From the NCBI GenBank assembly GCA_951813065.1, contig CATOTH010000002.1, positions 372,001 through 436,000 on the forward strand: DNA of 64,000 nt, in the 5' to 3' direction. The position numbers and the translations under genes are program-made. The notes under the pieces were generated by a model that was given only the letters and a program-made list of their open reading frames with translations, did no database searches and was not told the origin of the DNA. Of the stretch, positions 26,052-36,589 are shown one piece after another (positions within the stretch are counted from its first letter, which is position 1; every line of letters begins with the position of its first letter). The DNA is from an uncultured Bryobacterales bacterium. GTDB taxonomy: Bacteria; Acidobacteriota; Terriglobia; Bryobacterales; UBA6623.

Positions 26052-26589
26052 TGCTATCGCTGCCTGCGGGCCGTCTCCATGCGCTGTCCTGCGCCAAGAG
26101 ACGCAAGCCAGTCGGTCCCTGCGCAGCGTGCCCGGCGGCTGCACCTGGTGGCAGTTCCATGATCATGCCCGGCATTAACATCGGGGCCGCCATGGGGTCT
26201 TCCGTAGAGGATATTACCAGATAAAAACAGCCCCGCTGCTGCTTACCTGCTGGCATGCGGAGACGGCACCGGTGGTATCGTCGCGAACCGGGATGATGCG
26301 CATTCCCGAGTCCGGCCAGCCCCGGTTCCCTGCGCTCTGCGCCTGGGGTGGCACGTCCTTGCAGGTCAAGCTGACGGATCGGTGATGTTCGCTAGAATGA
26401 TGTTCGAATTGGCCTGCGGCTCGAGGATCTCGGCGTCCGGGCGCCGTCCGGGTGCTTTGTGAGCAAGCAAGTGCCGGTATAGGGATGCAGGTAGCAGGTC
26501 CGGTTGTTTTGGGCGGTAGTGATTCTCGTTGCGGTCGACCATCACGATTGCGGGTAGAGCCCGAGTGATAGGCTAACGTGGAGGATCTG
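26052..26589. other. Intergenic region between glnE and rsbU
   Basis: About 540 bases lie between the divergent glnE and rsbU-like genes. I see no convincing gene or strong hairpin. A long leftward frame across this region is the antisense of the rsbU-like gene. The purine-rich GGAGG at 26580-26584 is the ribosome binding site of the next gene. Confidence 0.4.
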
Positions 26590-27774
26590 ATGGGAGCTTC
26601 GAGTGGCGCCGCGACCCGCGCATACAGGATTCTCGTCGTCGATGACGAGCCCGATCTGGAGCGGCTCGTTCGACAGCGGATGCGGCGGGACATCCGTTCC
26701 GGCCGATACCAGATGGAGTTCGCCCACAATGGCGTCGAGGCGCTGGAAATGCTTGGGCAAAGCGAGTTCGACATGGTCTTGTCCGACATCAACATGCCGC
26801 GGATGGACGGCCTCACGCTGCTGAAGCAGATTCCCAGTGTCGACTCCGACATTCGCGCCGTGATCGTCTCCGCATACGGGGACATGGCCAATATCCGTAC
26901 CGCAATGAACCGGGGAGCGTTCGACTTCGTCACGAAGCCGATCGACTTCGATGACTTGCGGGTCACGATCGACCGCACTCTGGAGAACCTCGCTGTGTGG
27001 CGCGAAGCCTTGGCGTCACGAGACCAATTGGTAGCTCTGGAGCAAGAGCTCAACGTGGCTCGCAGGATGCAGACGTCGATCCTTCCGGCCAAGTTTCCCG
27101 CGAAGCCGGAATACAACGTTTACGCGCACATGGAGGCGGCCAAGGCCGTTGGGGGCGATTTCTACGATGTCGTCAACCTTGAGCACGGGCGGTTGGGTGT
27201 GACGATCGCGGATGTATCGGGCAAGGGTGTTCCAGCTGCCCTCTTCATGATGTCCAGCCGCACCTTGCTGAAGGGGTCAGCGATCGGATCCAGGAACCCC
27301 GCCGATGTGCTGCGCGACGTCAACTCCATGCTCGTCGAAGAGAATCCGGCGATGATGTTCGTGACCATGTTGTACGCGGTTTTCAATCCCGAAACCGGAG
27401 AGTTCGCATATGCCAGCGGGGGCCATGACTCTCCGATCGTTGTGGGCTCGGATGGCACTGCGACCGTGCTCCCTCGGGCGGACGGCATTGCGCTCGGGGT
27501 GTTGGGCGAGGCCGAGTTCGCCTGCAACACGGCGACACTACAGCCCGGAGAAACGGCTTTGCTCTACACAGATGGCGTCAGCGAGGCGCAGAACCTGCGT
27601 GGGGAACAGTTTGGAATTGATCGGCTATGCGCGGTTTTTGCCGAGAATCCCCCCGAGAGTGCCGAGCACGCCACCGGAGTTATCTTCCAAGCCGTGACGG
27701 ATTTCGCCGGGAACGCTCCTCAGTTTGACGACATCACGTGTCTTGCCCTCCGGCGCACAGGACCAGCCAAGTGA
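26590..27774 (+). CDS. Response regulator with PP2C-type phosphatase output (RsbU-like)
   Basis: This 394-residue protein has a receiver domain at residues ~10-130 (VVDDEPDLERL, phospho-acceptor Asp in VLSDINMPRMDG, and the conserved Lys in VTKPID). A short linker/coil (LVALEQELNVARRMQTSILP) is followed by a PP2C/SpoIIE phosphatase domain with metal-binding VGGDFYDVV, IADVSGKGVPAALFM, YASGGHDSP, LLYTDGVSEA and FDDITCLAL. The family dephosphorylates an STAS antagonist such as the one encoded at 28534. ATG 26590 follows GGAGG by five bases; a GTG at 26578 is in frame. The stop overlaps the rsbW start. Confidence 0.93.
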   Translation: MGASSGAATRAYRILVVDDEPDLERLVRQRMRRDIRSGRYQMEFAHNGVEALEMLGQSEFDMVLSDINMPRMDGLTLLKQIPSVDSDIRAVIVSAYGDMANIRTAMNRGAFDFVTKPIDFDDLRVTIDRTLENLAVWREALASRDQLVALEQELNVARRMQTSILPAKFPAKPEYNVYAHMEAAKAVGGDFYDVVNLEHGRLGVTIADVSGKGVPAALFMMSSRTLLKGSAIGSRNPADVLRDVNSMLVEENPAMMFVTMLYAVFNPETGEFAYASGGHDSPIVVGSDGTATVLPRADGIALGVLGEAEFACNTATLQPGETALLYTDGVSEAQNLRGEQFGIDRLCAVFAENPPESAEHATGVIFQAVTDFAGNAPQFDDITCLALRRTGPAK

Positions 27775-28199
27775 CGCAACGACTGCATCTCACCCTAGAA
27801 TCCGAACTCACGGCACTGCACGAAGTCTCCGAGGCCGTCGAGCAATTCGGCTCGGAGCAGGAGTGGGCGGCCGATCTGCTCTTCCAGGTCCAGCTTGCCC
27901 TGGAGGAACTCGCCAGCAATGTGATCAATCACGGTTACGGTGAACCCGGTCACAAGTTCGAAATTGTGATCGACTCCTCGCCGAATTCCCTCACGATCGA
28001 AATCACCGATAGCGCTCGGGCTTTCGACCCGCTCGGAGATGCTCCCGACGCGCAGGTGGATGCTGAACTCGAAGACCGCCGTATCGGCGGCCTTGGCGTG
28101 TATTTCGTGCGGACGATGATGGATGAAATGCGTTACAAGCGGGACGGAAGCAAGAACCGCCTGACCCTCGTCAAGAACCGCGAGCCAAGCGAAGTGTGA
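27771..28199 (+). CDS. rsbW: Anti-sigma factor serine kinase, RsbW-like
   Basis: This 142-residue protein is a single HATPase domain. The N-box is VQLALEELASNVINHGYG, the G1 region IEITDSARAFDPLG retains the Asp and the DP-type turn, and G2 is GGLGVYFVRTMMDEMRY. RsbW proteins phosphorylate an STAS antagonist and hold a sigma factor inactive. The GTG start overlaps the stop of the rsbU-like gene (GTGA), so the phosphatase and kinase are made together. The likely target is the STAS protein at 28534, on the opposite strand. No sigma factor gene is nearby. Confidence 0.9.
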   Translation: MTQRLHLTLESELTALHEVSEAVEQFGSEQEWAADLLFQVQLALEELASNVINHGYGEPGHKFEIVIDSSPNSLTIEITDSARAFDPLGDAPDAQVDAELEDRRIGGLGVYFVRTMMDEMRYKRDGSKNRLTLVKNREPSEV

Positions 28200-28533
28200 G
28201 TGGTTGCCCTACCTTCGCGCTCGCGGCCAAGTTGGCCAGTTGTGCTCGCAATCCTTGAATCTTGAGGTCGCGTCCCGGCACCGAAATCTTCCGGGACGCG
28301 CTCATGCAAGGGCTGTTGCAACGGACAGGATGGGTCGTCTTACGGCCCCCGGATTCCTCGCTGCAATCCGCTGAATCATCCTCTTGGCGGGTTCTGTGGG
28401 TGGGCGGGTCCGATCCGTCCACGGCGGGGCGGGGGTCCTTGCAGCCCTGGCCAGCAACGGATTCTCCGCCGTCCTTGCCGCGCGGGGGCGGCCAGCGATG
28501 GATCTCGATGAGCGGTTGGCTCCAGGTCCCGTG
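28200..28533. other. Convergent intergenic region with hairpin
   Basis: This region lies between the convergent rsbW and STAS genes. I see no gene. It holds one strong inverted repeat at 28269-28300, described separately. Confidence 0.45.
28269..28300. terminator. 10-bp GC-rich hairpin between convergent rsbW and STAS genes
   Basis: CGCGTCCCGG and CCGGGACGCG form a perfect 10-bp stem with a 12-base loop, 69 bases after the rsbW stop. There is no T run on either strand, so it would be an atypical bidirectional terminator or a transcript-stabilising hairpin. Its position between convergent genes supports a 3'-end role. Confidence 0.4.
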
Positions 28534-28872
28534 TCAAGAACCGACTGCGCTGAGCGCTTCCGCCCTGGACTTGTGGATAGGGATGATCTTGTCGAATCCG
28601 CTGATCTCGAATATCTCGCGGATCGGAGCCGCCAGCGCGCAGATCACGAACTTGCCGCGCCGCTTGCTGAGCGTCTTGGCTGTCAGCAGAACGACTCTCA
28701 GGCCCGCACTGCTGATGTAGGCAAGGTGTTCGAAATCGAGCACAACAACACGATCCTCGTCGTTGATCGAATCCATGAGCGACTTCTCGAACTCTCTAGC
28801 GTTCGAACCATCGACACGTTTCCAAGCCTCCACGACCAGGGTTTCGTTTGATCGCTCGGTTACCAAATCCAC
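28534..28872 (-). CDS. STAS-domain anti-sigma factor antagonist (RsbV-like)
   Basis: This 112-residue protein is one STAS domain. VVVLDFEHLAYISSAGLRVVLLTAK contains the phosphorylatable serine of the ISSAGLR motif, and CALAAPIREIFEISGFDKIIPIHKS is the usual C-terminal helix-strand end. GTG 28872 is preceded by GGAGG with eight bases of spacing. It should be phosphorylated by the RsbW-like kinase at 27771 and dephosphorylated by the RsbU-like regulator at 26590. It is convergent to these rather than in their operon, so it may be regulated separately. Confidence 0.9.
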   Translation of the reverse strand: MDLVTERSNETLVVEAWKRVDGSNAREFEKSLMDSINDEDRVVVLDFEHLAYISSAGLRVVLLTAKTLSKRRGKFVICALAAPIREIFEISGFDKIIPIHKSRAEALSAVGS

Positions 28873-29232
28873 AACCGGTACCTCCGCAGTCTGAATGACA
28901 AGTCAGATCTCAACACCGACCAAGCGACGCACTACCGCCGCAGGAGCCGGGGCTACCAACAATCCGATTAATTCTAGCAGAGTCAGGTAGCAACAACGCT
29001 TCAAGCAGTCCAAGCACATCAGGAAAGGATAGAGACTCACCCCTTGCGGCTCGACCCGAGTCGGCCCTGGGTCGCCCGGCATCACCGCCTTGCCGGCGCG
29101 AGGGCAGGCGCGGCTGGCAACACCACGCCGGGACAGCCGAGACCCGGTCGGAACGACCACGCGCAGTCCGGCGAATCCGGTCGGGAGTCTCGCTGAATTC
29201 AACGAACGGACAGCCGCCTGAACCCACCCTGG
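28873..29232. other. Intergenic region upstream of STAS gene
   Basis: About 360 bases lie between the sulfatase stop and the STAS gene start, both leftward. A leftward open frame of 99 codons (28903-29202) has a hydrophobic C-terminal half but no recognisable domain or ribosome binding site, so I do not call it. It more likely contains the STAS gene promoter. Confidence 0.4.
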
Positions 29233-30813
29233 CTAGGGCGACGCATCACCGTCGCGCCGGTTCGAGGTGTGCCGAATCGGAACGTTCTCGTCAATCCAGG
29301 TGTTCAGCAAGGAACGAAGCTCCTCCGCTTTGCGCGGCATCCGGGCGGCCAGGTCGCGCTCCTCTCCGATGTCGTCGTCGAGGTGATACAGCTCGACCGA
29401 CGGCGGATCGTAGAACTCGATCAGCTTGTAGCCGCCCGACAGAATCGCAGCCCCGGGTGAACGCGCTTGGGGACTGTAGTGTGGGTAGTACCAAATCAGA
29501 TCCCGTAGCTCCCATGCTCCCGATTCGATCAATCTGCCAATGTCCCTTCCGTCGGGCGCGGGGAAGCGGTCGGCGTCCAGGCCGGCAAGTCTCGTCACGA
29601 AGGGGTAGAGATCCGCGTTGGTCACGGGCTCGTGGACCAGTCCGCCCGGCACGGTATGGCCGGGCCAGCGCACGATGAGCGGGACCCGGATCCCGCCCTC
29701 GTAGAGGTGCCCCTTGCCCGCCCTGAGGGGAGCGTTTTCCGTCACGGAGTCCAGGCCTCCGTTGTCGGAAGCGATTACGATGACCGTGCGTTCGTCGATT
29801 TCCAGCTCCTGCAGCTTGTCCAGCACGCGCCCCACGCTGTGATCGACAGTCTCGACCATCGCCGCGTACACTGCGCTCTTGCCGCTCGCCCCCGCCGCGA
29901 TCTTGGCTTGGTACTTGCCGATCAGGTCCTGCGGGGCTTGCAGTGGCGTATGCACCGCATAGTGCGAGAGGTACAGGAAAAACTGACGGTGCTGGTTCGC
30001 GTCGATGAAGGCGAGGGCCTCGTCGGTGAGCCGGTCCGTCAAGTATTCCCCTTCCGCGCTCTCGGAGAGATCAAGGTTGGGCATATCCGGATTCCATGTC
30101 TGTTCCGGCTTTTGGTAGGGGAAAAAGTAGCTGGACGGACTGCCGTGCGTGTGTCCTGCGACGTTCGTGTCGAATCCTTGGGCTCTAGGCCAATAGGGCT
30201 CGTCACCCAAGTGCCATTTGCCTATGCTGGCGGAGATGTATCCAGCTTCTCTCAGCGCCTCCGCCAGGGTCACAACCTCGTGCCGGAGGTGCATGAAGTC
30301 GTTGGGCGGCACGATTGTGCCGTCTTCCGGATAGCGATGCCTGCCGATTGCCGTAATGTGACCGGTAAAGCCGACGCGGCCGGGATTCTGGCCGCTCATC
30401 AGAGCCGCACGGCTGGGGGAGCAGACGGGGCAGTTCGAGTATGCTTGCGTGAACCTCGTGCCATCGGCTGCGAGTGCGTCAATCCGCGGCGTCTCGTAGA
30501 AGGAGGAACCCTGGCAGCCAAGGTCCATCCAGCCAAGGTCGTCGACCAGAACCAAGACCACGTTGGGGCGGGCGGGATCCGGCTCGCCACTGCCGGAGCA
30601 GGCGGCCAAGACAGAGAGGGAAAGGAGCAGGCCCAGACCTAGTCTCGTATTCGCTGAGAGCCAGCGCTTGCGATTCGGTGGCGCCCCAAGACGAGCCCGT
30701 TCCGGTAGCGGCCCTCCAGAGCTCGTCCCGTTCCTGCTGCGATCCAGTTGCACGGGGAAACCCCGGTGCGTCCAGCCGGCCTGGCCGAAGAAGTCTTTGC
30801 CGAGTGTTTCCAA
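29233..30813 (-). CDS. Sulfatase lipoprotein (arylsulfatase A-like)
   Basis: The frame encodes up to 526 residues. The metal-site start [14 protein letters not shown] and the formylglycine motif [16 protein letters not shown] are intact, so the cysteine can be modified by a sulfatase-maturing enzyme. Further active-site segments are [18 protein letters not shown], and [10 protein letters not shown] hydrophobic segment ending LSVLAAC is a lipoprotein signal, so the enzyme is probably attached outside the inner membrane and removes sulfate from glycans or aryl esters. About fifty residues precede the signal, so the true start is probably downstream of 30813. No maturase gene is in the window. 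Confidence 0.9.
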   Translation of the reverse strand: METLGKDFFGQAGWTHRGFPVQLDRSRNGTSSGGPLPERARLGAPPNRKRWLSANTRLGLGLLLSLSVLAACSGSGEPDPARPNVVLVLVDDLGWMDLGCQGSSFYETPRIDALAADGTRFTQAYSNCPVCSPSRAALMSGQNPGRVGFTGHITAIGRHRYPEDGTIVPPNDFMHLRHEVVTLAEALREAGYISASIGKWHLGDEPYWPRAQGFDTNVAGHTHGSPSSYFFPYQKPEQTWNPDMPNLDLSESAEGEYLTDRLTDEALAFIDANQHRQFFLYLSHYAVHTPLQAPQDLIGKYQAKIAAGASGKSAVYAAMVETVDHSVGRVLDKLQELEIDERTVIVIASDNGGLDSVTENAPLRAGKGHLYEGGIRVPLIVRWPGHTVPGGLVHEPVTNADLYPFVTRLAGLDADRFPAPDGRDIGRLIESGAWELRDLIWYYPHYSPQARSPGAAILSGGYKLIEFYDPPSVELYHLDDDIGEERDLAARMPRKAEELRSLLNTWIDENVPIRHTSNRRDGDASP

Positions 30814-31043
30814 TTCGGCCCCATTGTCTCACCAGTCGTAGAGGATGGGGGCGTGGCGCGTCCGTTTCATTGGGACCCAAGACCGGATGCGATTGCTCCA
30901 GAGCGCCTCTGAGCGACGAGCGGGGCGTTCGCCACGGCGAGGTTCGTGACGAAGCACCTGCTCCCGGGGCGGCGTCGGTAGCGCGTGGCGATTCCGGATA
31001 TCAGCCCCCACGACAGCCGTCGGCTACGATGAGGGCGTCGAGC

Positions 31044-32162
31044 ATGCCGAGAGTTAGCAGACGGCGGGTCTTGCAGGCTGGCAGCGCGCTTGCAGCGATG
31101 CCGGCCGCAAGTCAGCAAACGGAGAATGCGGTCGCTGCGTCCGATGCCACCGACATCGGCAAACTGCCTCGCGTCAAGCAAGAACTTGTCGATCCCCCGT
31201 TTGTGCCGAAACACGAGCAGACCAACCCGGGCGGCCCGGCGATCGTCGAAGTGGAGCTTGTCGTCGATGAAGGCAAGAGGGTGATCGACGAAAGCGGGAC
31301 CGAAGTTCACACCCTCACGTTCAACGACTCGATTCCGGGTCCCCTGATCATCTGCCACGAAGGCGACTACGTAGAACTGACGCTGAAGAACCCGCACGGC
31401 AACGTCTTCATGCACAACATAGATTTTCATGCGTCGACCGGCGGTCTGGGTGGCGGCGCGCTGACCAAGGTGGCTCCCGGCCAACAAGTTGTCCTCCGCT
31501 GGCGCGCGACCAAGCCCGGCACGTTCATCTACCACTGCGCACCAGGCGGATCGATGATCCCCTACCACGTCGTGTCCGGAATGAACGGTGCCGTAATGGT
31601 CTTGCCGAGGGAGGGTCTCAGCGATCGCGGGGGTAGCCCCATCCGGTATGACAGGGCGTACTACATCGGCGAGCAGGATTTTTACGTTCCCCGGGACTCC
31701 CAAGGGAATTTCATGCGGTATGAGCGGCATGCGGACGGAATCGCCGATATGCTCGGGGTCATGCGCACGCTCACGCCGTCCCATGTCGTCCTTAACGGCA
31801 GCGTCGGCGCGCTCACCGGCGATCGGGCGCTGAGGGCGCACGTGGGGGAGACAGTGCTGTTCATCCATTCCCAGGCGAACAGGGATTCCAGACCGCACTT
31901 GATTGGCGGGCACGGCGACTATGTCTGGGAGCAGGGATCGTTCTCGGATCCCCCCGCCCACGGGCTCGAGACTTGGTTCATCCGCGGGGGCTCGGCGGGT
32001 GCGGCAATCTACACCTTCAAGCAGCCGGGCGTATACAACTACCTCACGCACAACCTGATCGAGGCGGTCGAGCTCGGGGCCCTCGCCCAAGTCGTTGTCG
32101 ACGGCGACTGGGATGACGACTTGATGACTCAAGTCCAGGCTCCCGCGCCCATCCCCGCATGA
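31044..32162 (+). CDS. nirK: Copper-containing nitrite reductase NirK
   Basis: This ~372-residue protein has a twin-arginine-like signal ([17 protein letters not shown]), so it is exported folded to the periplasm. Two cupredoxin domains follow. Type 1 and type 2 copper ligands are visible in [19 protein letters not shown] (His, catalytic Asp, His), [20 protein letters not shown] (His, Cys, His, Met), [13 protein letters not shown] (catalytic His) and [12 protein letters not shown] (His). The enzyme reduces nitrite to nitric oxide. ATG 31044 is chosen because GAGGG lies eight bases upstream; ATG 31029 is also in frame. A TACGAT hexamer at 31025-31030 would start the transcript only ~7 bases before ATG 31044. 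No nor genes or pseudoazurin are adjacent. Confidence 0.92.
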   Translation: MPRVSRRRVLQAGSALAAMPAASQQTENAVAASDATDIGKLPRVKQELVDPPFVPKHEQTNPGGPAIVEVELVVDEGKRVIDESGTEVHTLTFNDSIPGPLIICHEGDYVELTLKNPHGNVFMHNIDFHASTGGLGGGALTKVAPGQQVVLRWRATKPGTFIYHCAPGGSMIPYHVVSGMNGAVMVLPREGLSDRGGSPIRYDRAYYIGEQDFYVPRDSQGNFMRYERHADGIADMLGVMRTLTPSHVVLNGSVGALTGDRALRAHVGETVLFIHSQANRDSRPHLIGGHGDYVWEQGSFSDPPAHGLETWFIRGGSAGAAIYTFKQPGVYNYLTHNLIEAVELGALAQVVVDGDWDDDLMTQVQAPAPIPA

Positions 32163-32419
32163 ACGCCCAGGCAGGCCCGAGCCGTTCTTTCCTTTCCGCA
32201 CACGGCTGAAGTCGGGGATGCGGGCCTGCATTCCGGCTTGCTCATGTCAAGTCTCACGTCGCGCCAGGGCGACCAAGCCGATCTGGCACGTGTCATCGGC
32301 TCTGCGGTGGTGCAGGGTCCACGATTGCAACGCGCGCTGAATCCCGGCCTGCAGTCGGGCGGGCCGCCGTGGCTGTCAACCTGTCAGGGACAACTCAGCC
32401 GGTTGCTCCTGTCACGGGT

Positions 32420-33094
32420 TCAGGCCCCTTTTCGGCCGACCACGACCGTCATCCCGATCTCGCGCCAGACACATTCGGCGCCGAATCCGGCCGATTCAAA
32501 GGCACCTAGCTCCTCTTCTAGTGGAAAATACGTGTCCTCGTCGGCCCATTCCTCGAAATGCTCGAACGCGCGCTGCTCCTCGACGCCTCGCGCCACCATG
32601 TAGTCGGCCCACGCGCGCCACGTGGACTCGCGCGCGGCCGGTTCGGCCGGCATCGTCGCATCGGCATTGACGAAGGTCCCGCCCGGTCTCAGCGCGTCGT
32701 GGATCCGACTGTAAAGAGTTCGCTTCGCGCCGATCGTCGGGACATGATGCAGGGCCAGCGAAGCCGCCACACCGTCACATCGCGGCAGCGTCTCGAGAAA
32801 TGATCGCTCAGAAAACCGCACGCGGCCCGCGAATCGCATTAGACGGTTTCGCGCGCGGGCGAGCATTTCCGGGTCGACGTCGAGCAGTTCGACGGATGCG
32901 GTTCCCGCCTCGAGAATCGTTTCGGAGAGAGCACCGGTTCCAGCCCCCAGGTCCAGCACCAGGCCGGAACCGACGCAGGCCAGCTCGCGGGCCGCTACCT
33001 TAAGCATCGGCTCGTAACCGGGGATGCACCGGCGAATCATCGCGTCGTATGCGTCGATTTCAATGCGCAGGTGTCTGCGGACCGAATGGCTCAT
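32420..33094 (-). CDS. Class I SAM-dependent methyltransferase
   Basis: This 224-residue protein has the SAM-binding motif LVLDLGAGTGALSETIL, an acidic residue after strand 2 (VELLDVDPEMLARAR), and the post-motif segment GVAASLALHHVP. These mark a Rossmann-fold methyltransferase with a small-molecule or lipid substrate that cannot be named. It lies 149 bases from the tRNA-His gene, both leftward, so the two may share upstream transcription. Confidence 0.85.
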   Translation of the reverse strand: MSHSVRRHLRIEIDAYDAMIRRCIPGYEPMLKVAARELACVGSGLVLDLGAGTGALSETILEAGTASVELLDVDPEMLARARNRLMRFAGRVRFSERSFLETLPRCDGVAASLALHHVPTIGAKRTLYSRIHDALRPGGTFVNADATMPAEPAARESTWRAWADYMVARGVEEQRAFEHFEEWADEDTYFPLEEELGAFESAGFGAECVWREIGMTVVVGRKGA

Positions 33095-33243
33095 TCGCTT
33101 CCACTACCCCGTTGCGAGTCCGACGGCGCCCGAAATCCTCGCCGCCCGCGCCAGCGGAAAGGTGAGATGCCTGGCGCGAACTGAGCCCGTTCAGTCACCC
33201 CCTGCCCGCGGGCTTGCCGCGAGGGCGATCCCGGCTGGGATGG

Positions 33244-33320
33244 TGGTACCGACGGATGGATTCGAACCATCGACCTCCTGATCCACAATCAGGCGCTCTA
33301 ACCAACTGAGCTACGTCGGC
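33244..33320 (-). tRNA. tRNA-His (anticodon GTG)
   Basis: The leftward strand folds as a complete cloverleaf of 77 bases with an encoded CCA. The acceptor arm starts GCCGACG, the D arm contains AGCTCAGTTGGTTAGAGC, the anticodon stem-loop is CCTGATTGTGGATCAGG with anticodon GTG (His), and the T loop is GTTCGAATC. The discriminator base is A73 rather than the usual C73 of tRNA-His, the first pair is G1-U72, and the base before G1 is T, so G-1 is not encoded. Confidence 0.93.
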
Positions 33321-33434
33321 ATCTTCGCCAAGGTCGAAACCGAGTGGAGCAATTCCCCTGCCGGGGCGGTGCGATTCGCTCTTGGCTTCAGGATACACGA
33401 TGCTTCCGGCCAAGGAATGCCTCAGAATGGTTGC

Positions 33435-34987
33435 ATGCTGGGTCGTCGCCGGTTCATGGTGATGTGCGGGGGATTTCCCTGGATTCCTCGCCGACAGGCC
33501 AGCGCCCAGAGCGATCGCCCCCGGCCGGGATTCCAGCTGGACTACGTCTTGGCGAATCCACCGCCGCTGCTACCGTCCTTGGAGTACGATGCTCCCGCCC
33601 GCATGGTCGTCGCGTTCCGGGGCGCCGGCGCTCAATCCCAATGCGTCGCGGCGATCCGCGTTGTGCTCGACGACGAGCCCGGATTGTTGCCTCTGGCCCT
33701 CTGGACGGCGGACTCACATGCGTATTGGCAGGCTCGCGAGGCTTGGCGGCTTCCCGCCTTCCGGGGTGAGGTGAGCCTGGACGGAGACCGATGGGTGCTG
33801 AACGCGGCGGGCCGCCACCTGTTTTCGGTTACGCCGGGCCCCCGGACGGGCGAATTGCCTGCGACCCAGCCCGGCCAGTCATGGATCACATACCGGTCCA
33901 CGCTCGCGCCCGACTGGACTCTAGGCCCCTATGGCAAGGATCGGCCCGAAGTCTGGCGCTTGCGATTCCAGCCGGCCATCCAGTCAACGGCCCACGACCC
34001 GGCTCGCTGTGCAACCGAAGGCGGGCTGGACGGTTGGCTCTCAAGGTTCGGCGCGATCGGACCCGTAGCGGCAACTTCCGTTGGATCAGCCCCTGGACCG
34101 GCGGAAGAGTTTGTCCGGGCAGTCGACGCGGCCGAGTTGGAACCATTCGCGTTCCGAGGCTATCGAGCCGGCACTCTCGGCTTGGTCCCTAGCGACGGCT
34201 TCCCGGCATCGGCGGAGACGCTACAGGCCTACCGCCGCCGCAAAGAGGTCTACCAGACGGGGTTGGTGATCGTTGCGATCGACTCGTTCGCCGGTCTAGC
34301 GGAAGCGCAAGCTCTGCTGCCGCCACCGTGCGATTCGCTTCCGAACGCATCAGTTCGGGTGCTTGCCATCCGCGGTTTGAACGACCCCAGGCTGGACGAG
34401 GCCTGGTTGCTCGTCGAATGCGTGCTGGCCGGTGAGCGCGTGTGGTACGCAGTCTCGCACTTGCGAGCCGACCTCGAGGGGTCGGCCTTCGGGCGAGAGG
34501 TCTTCGGATATCCCACCATGGCTGGCAGCGTTAGCGCCGTCGTCGGAGGCAATCGGTTCGCGGCTACCGTGACGCACGGCGGTAGCAGCTTGTATCAAGG
34601 CGCCGGGATCTACGGCGGATTCTCCACGGGCACGTCCCTGGGAGGGATGGCGGTTGCCACGCTCCGGCTGCGCCCGGGCTCGAGCGAGCGACCGCCAAGG
34701 GGCGAGCTCGTGGTGCAGCGCTGGTATTATCAGGGTCTGCTCAAGCCGGCACATCCAGCAAGCCTGAGCGCCCTGTTCCCGTCAGCGGAAGGGAAGCCCG
34801 GCCTCTGGAGCGGCGTCGGGTCCGTGAGACCGTACAAGGCCACGGTGTTCGACGGCGCGGCGATGCAGCGGCTGCCTGGCGCAGTCGTCTCCGAAGTCGC
34901 AGATGTCGGCCCGTACTACCGGCAGCGCTGCGAGGGTCGGCTGCCGTGGGAATCGCGGCCGTCCAGTGGTCAGGGCGGAGCTTCGGA

Positions 34988-34991
<4 letters not shown>
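33435..34991 (+). CDS. Secreted acetoacetate-decarboxylase-like protein
   Basis: This 518-residue protein has an arginine-rich N-terminal signal (LGRRRFMVMCGGF). The C-terminal half resembles the acetoacetate decarboxylase fold: WLLVECVLAGERVWYAVSHLRADLEGSAFGREVFGYPTMAGSVSA. In true decarboxylases the GRE..(F/Y)PKKL motif carries the catalytic lysine; here the lysine pair is replaced by Thr-Met, so it is probably not a decarboxylase. The first half contains AYWQAREAWRLPAFRGEVS, which looks like a second, more diverged copy of the same fold. ATG 33435 is chosen without a strong ribosome binding site. Role unknown; it ends four bases inside the convergent citrate synthase gene. Confidence 0.65.
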
Positions 34992-36307
<1,316 letters not shown>

Positions 36308-36549
36308 AACCGTCTCCTCGCCACGTTGCGCACCGGACCAGCGTAGACCGTCAAGGATACCAAATGCGCCCTGCCGGAAGTTCGAGATCGCGCCCCCGGG
36401 GTCCATCTCGGGCGGGCCTTTAGTCGTTGCAGGCGCTGATGTTTGCCCGTGGGAGGGAAGGCCCCCGCGACTCTCTCGAGGGCGCGGCTGGATGCGTTTC
36501 CCGCTGTTGCGCGCGGCACGCAAGAATCTCGACGGCTTGGCCCTGTGGC

Positions 36550-36555
36550 TATAAT
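36550..36555 (+). promoter_or_regulatory. Candidate -10 box (TATAAT) for DUF3500 gene
   Basis: A perfect TATAAT lies 34 bases before ATG 36590. It gives a predicted leader of about 28 bases that contains GGAGGAG. The -35 region shows no TTGACA-like hexamer at normal spacing. Confidence 0.45.
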
Positions 36556-36589
36556 CCGATGGGGATCGACCGTCCCCTTGGAGGAGTCC

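Noticed and set aside
28903..29202. Possible small leftward membrane protein (99 codons) before the STAS gene
   Set aside because: Only the C-terminal half is hydrophobic, there is no ribosome binding site, and no family is recognisable.
30867..32231. Long leftward open frame of 454 codons
   Set aside because: It is exactly antisense to nirK, whose copper ligands are all intact; the leftward translation has no recognisable domain.
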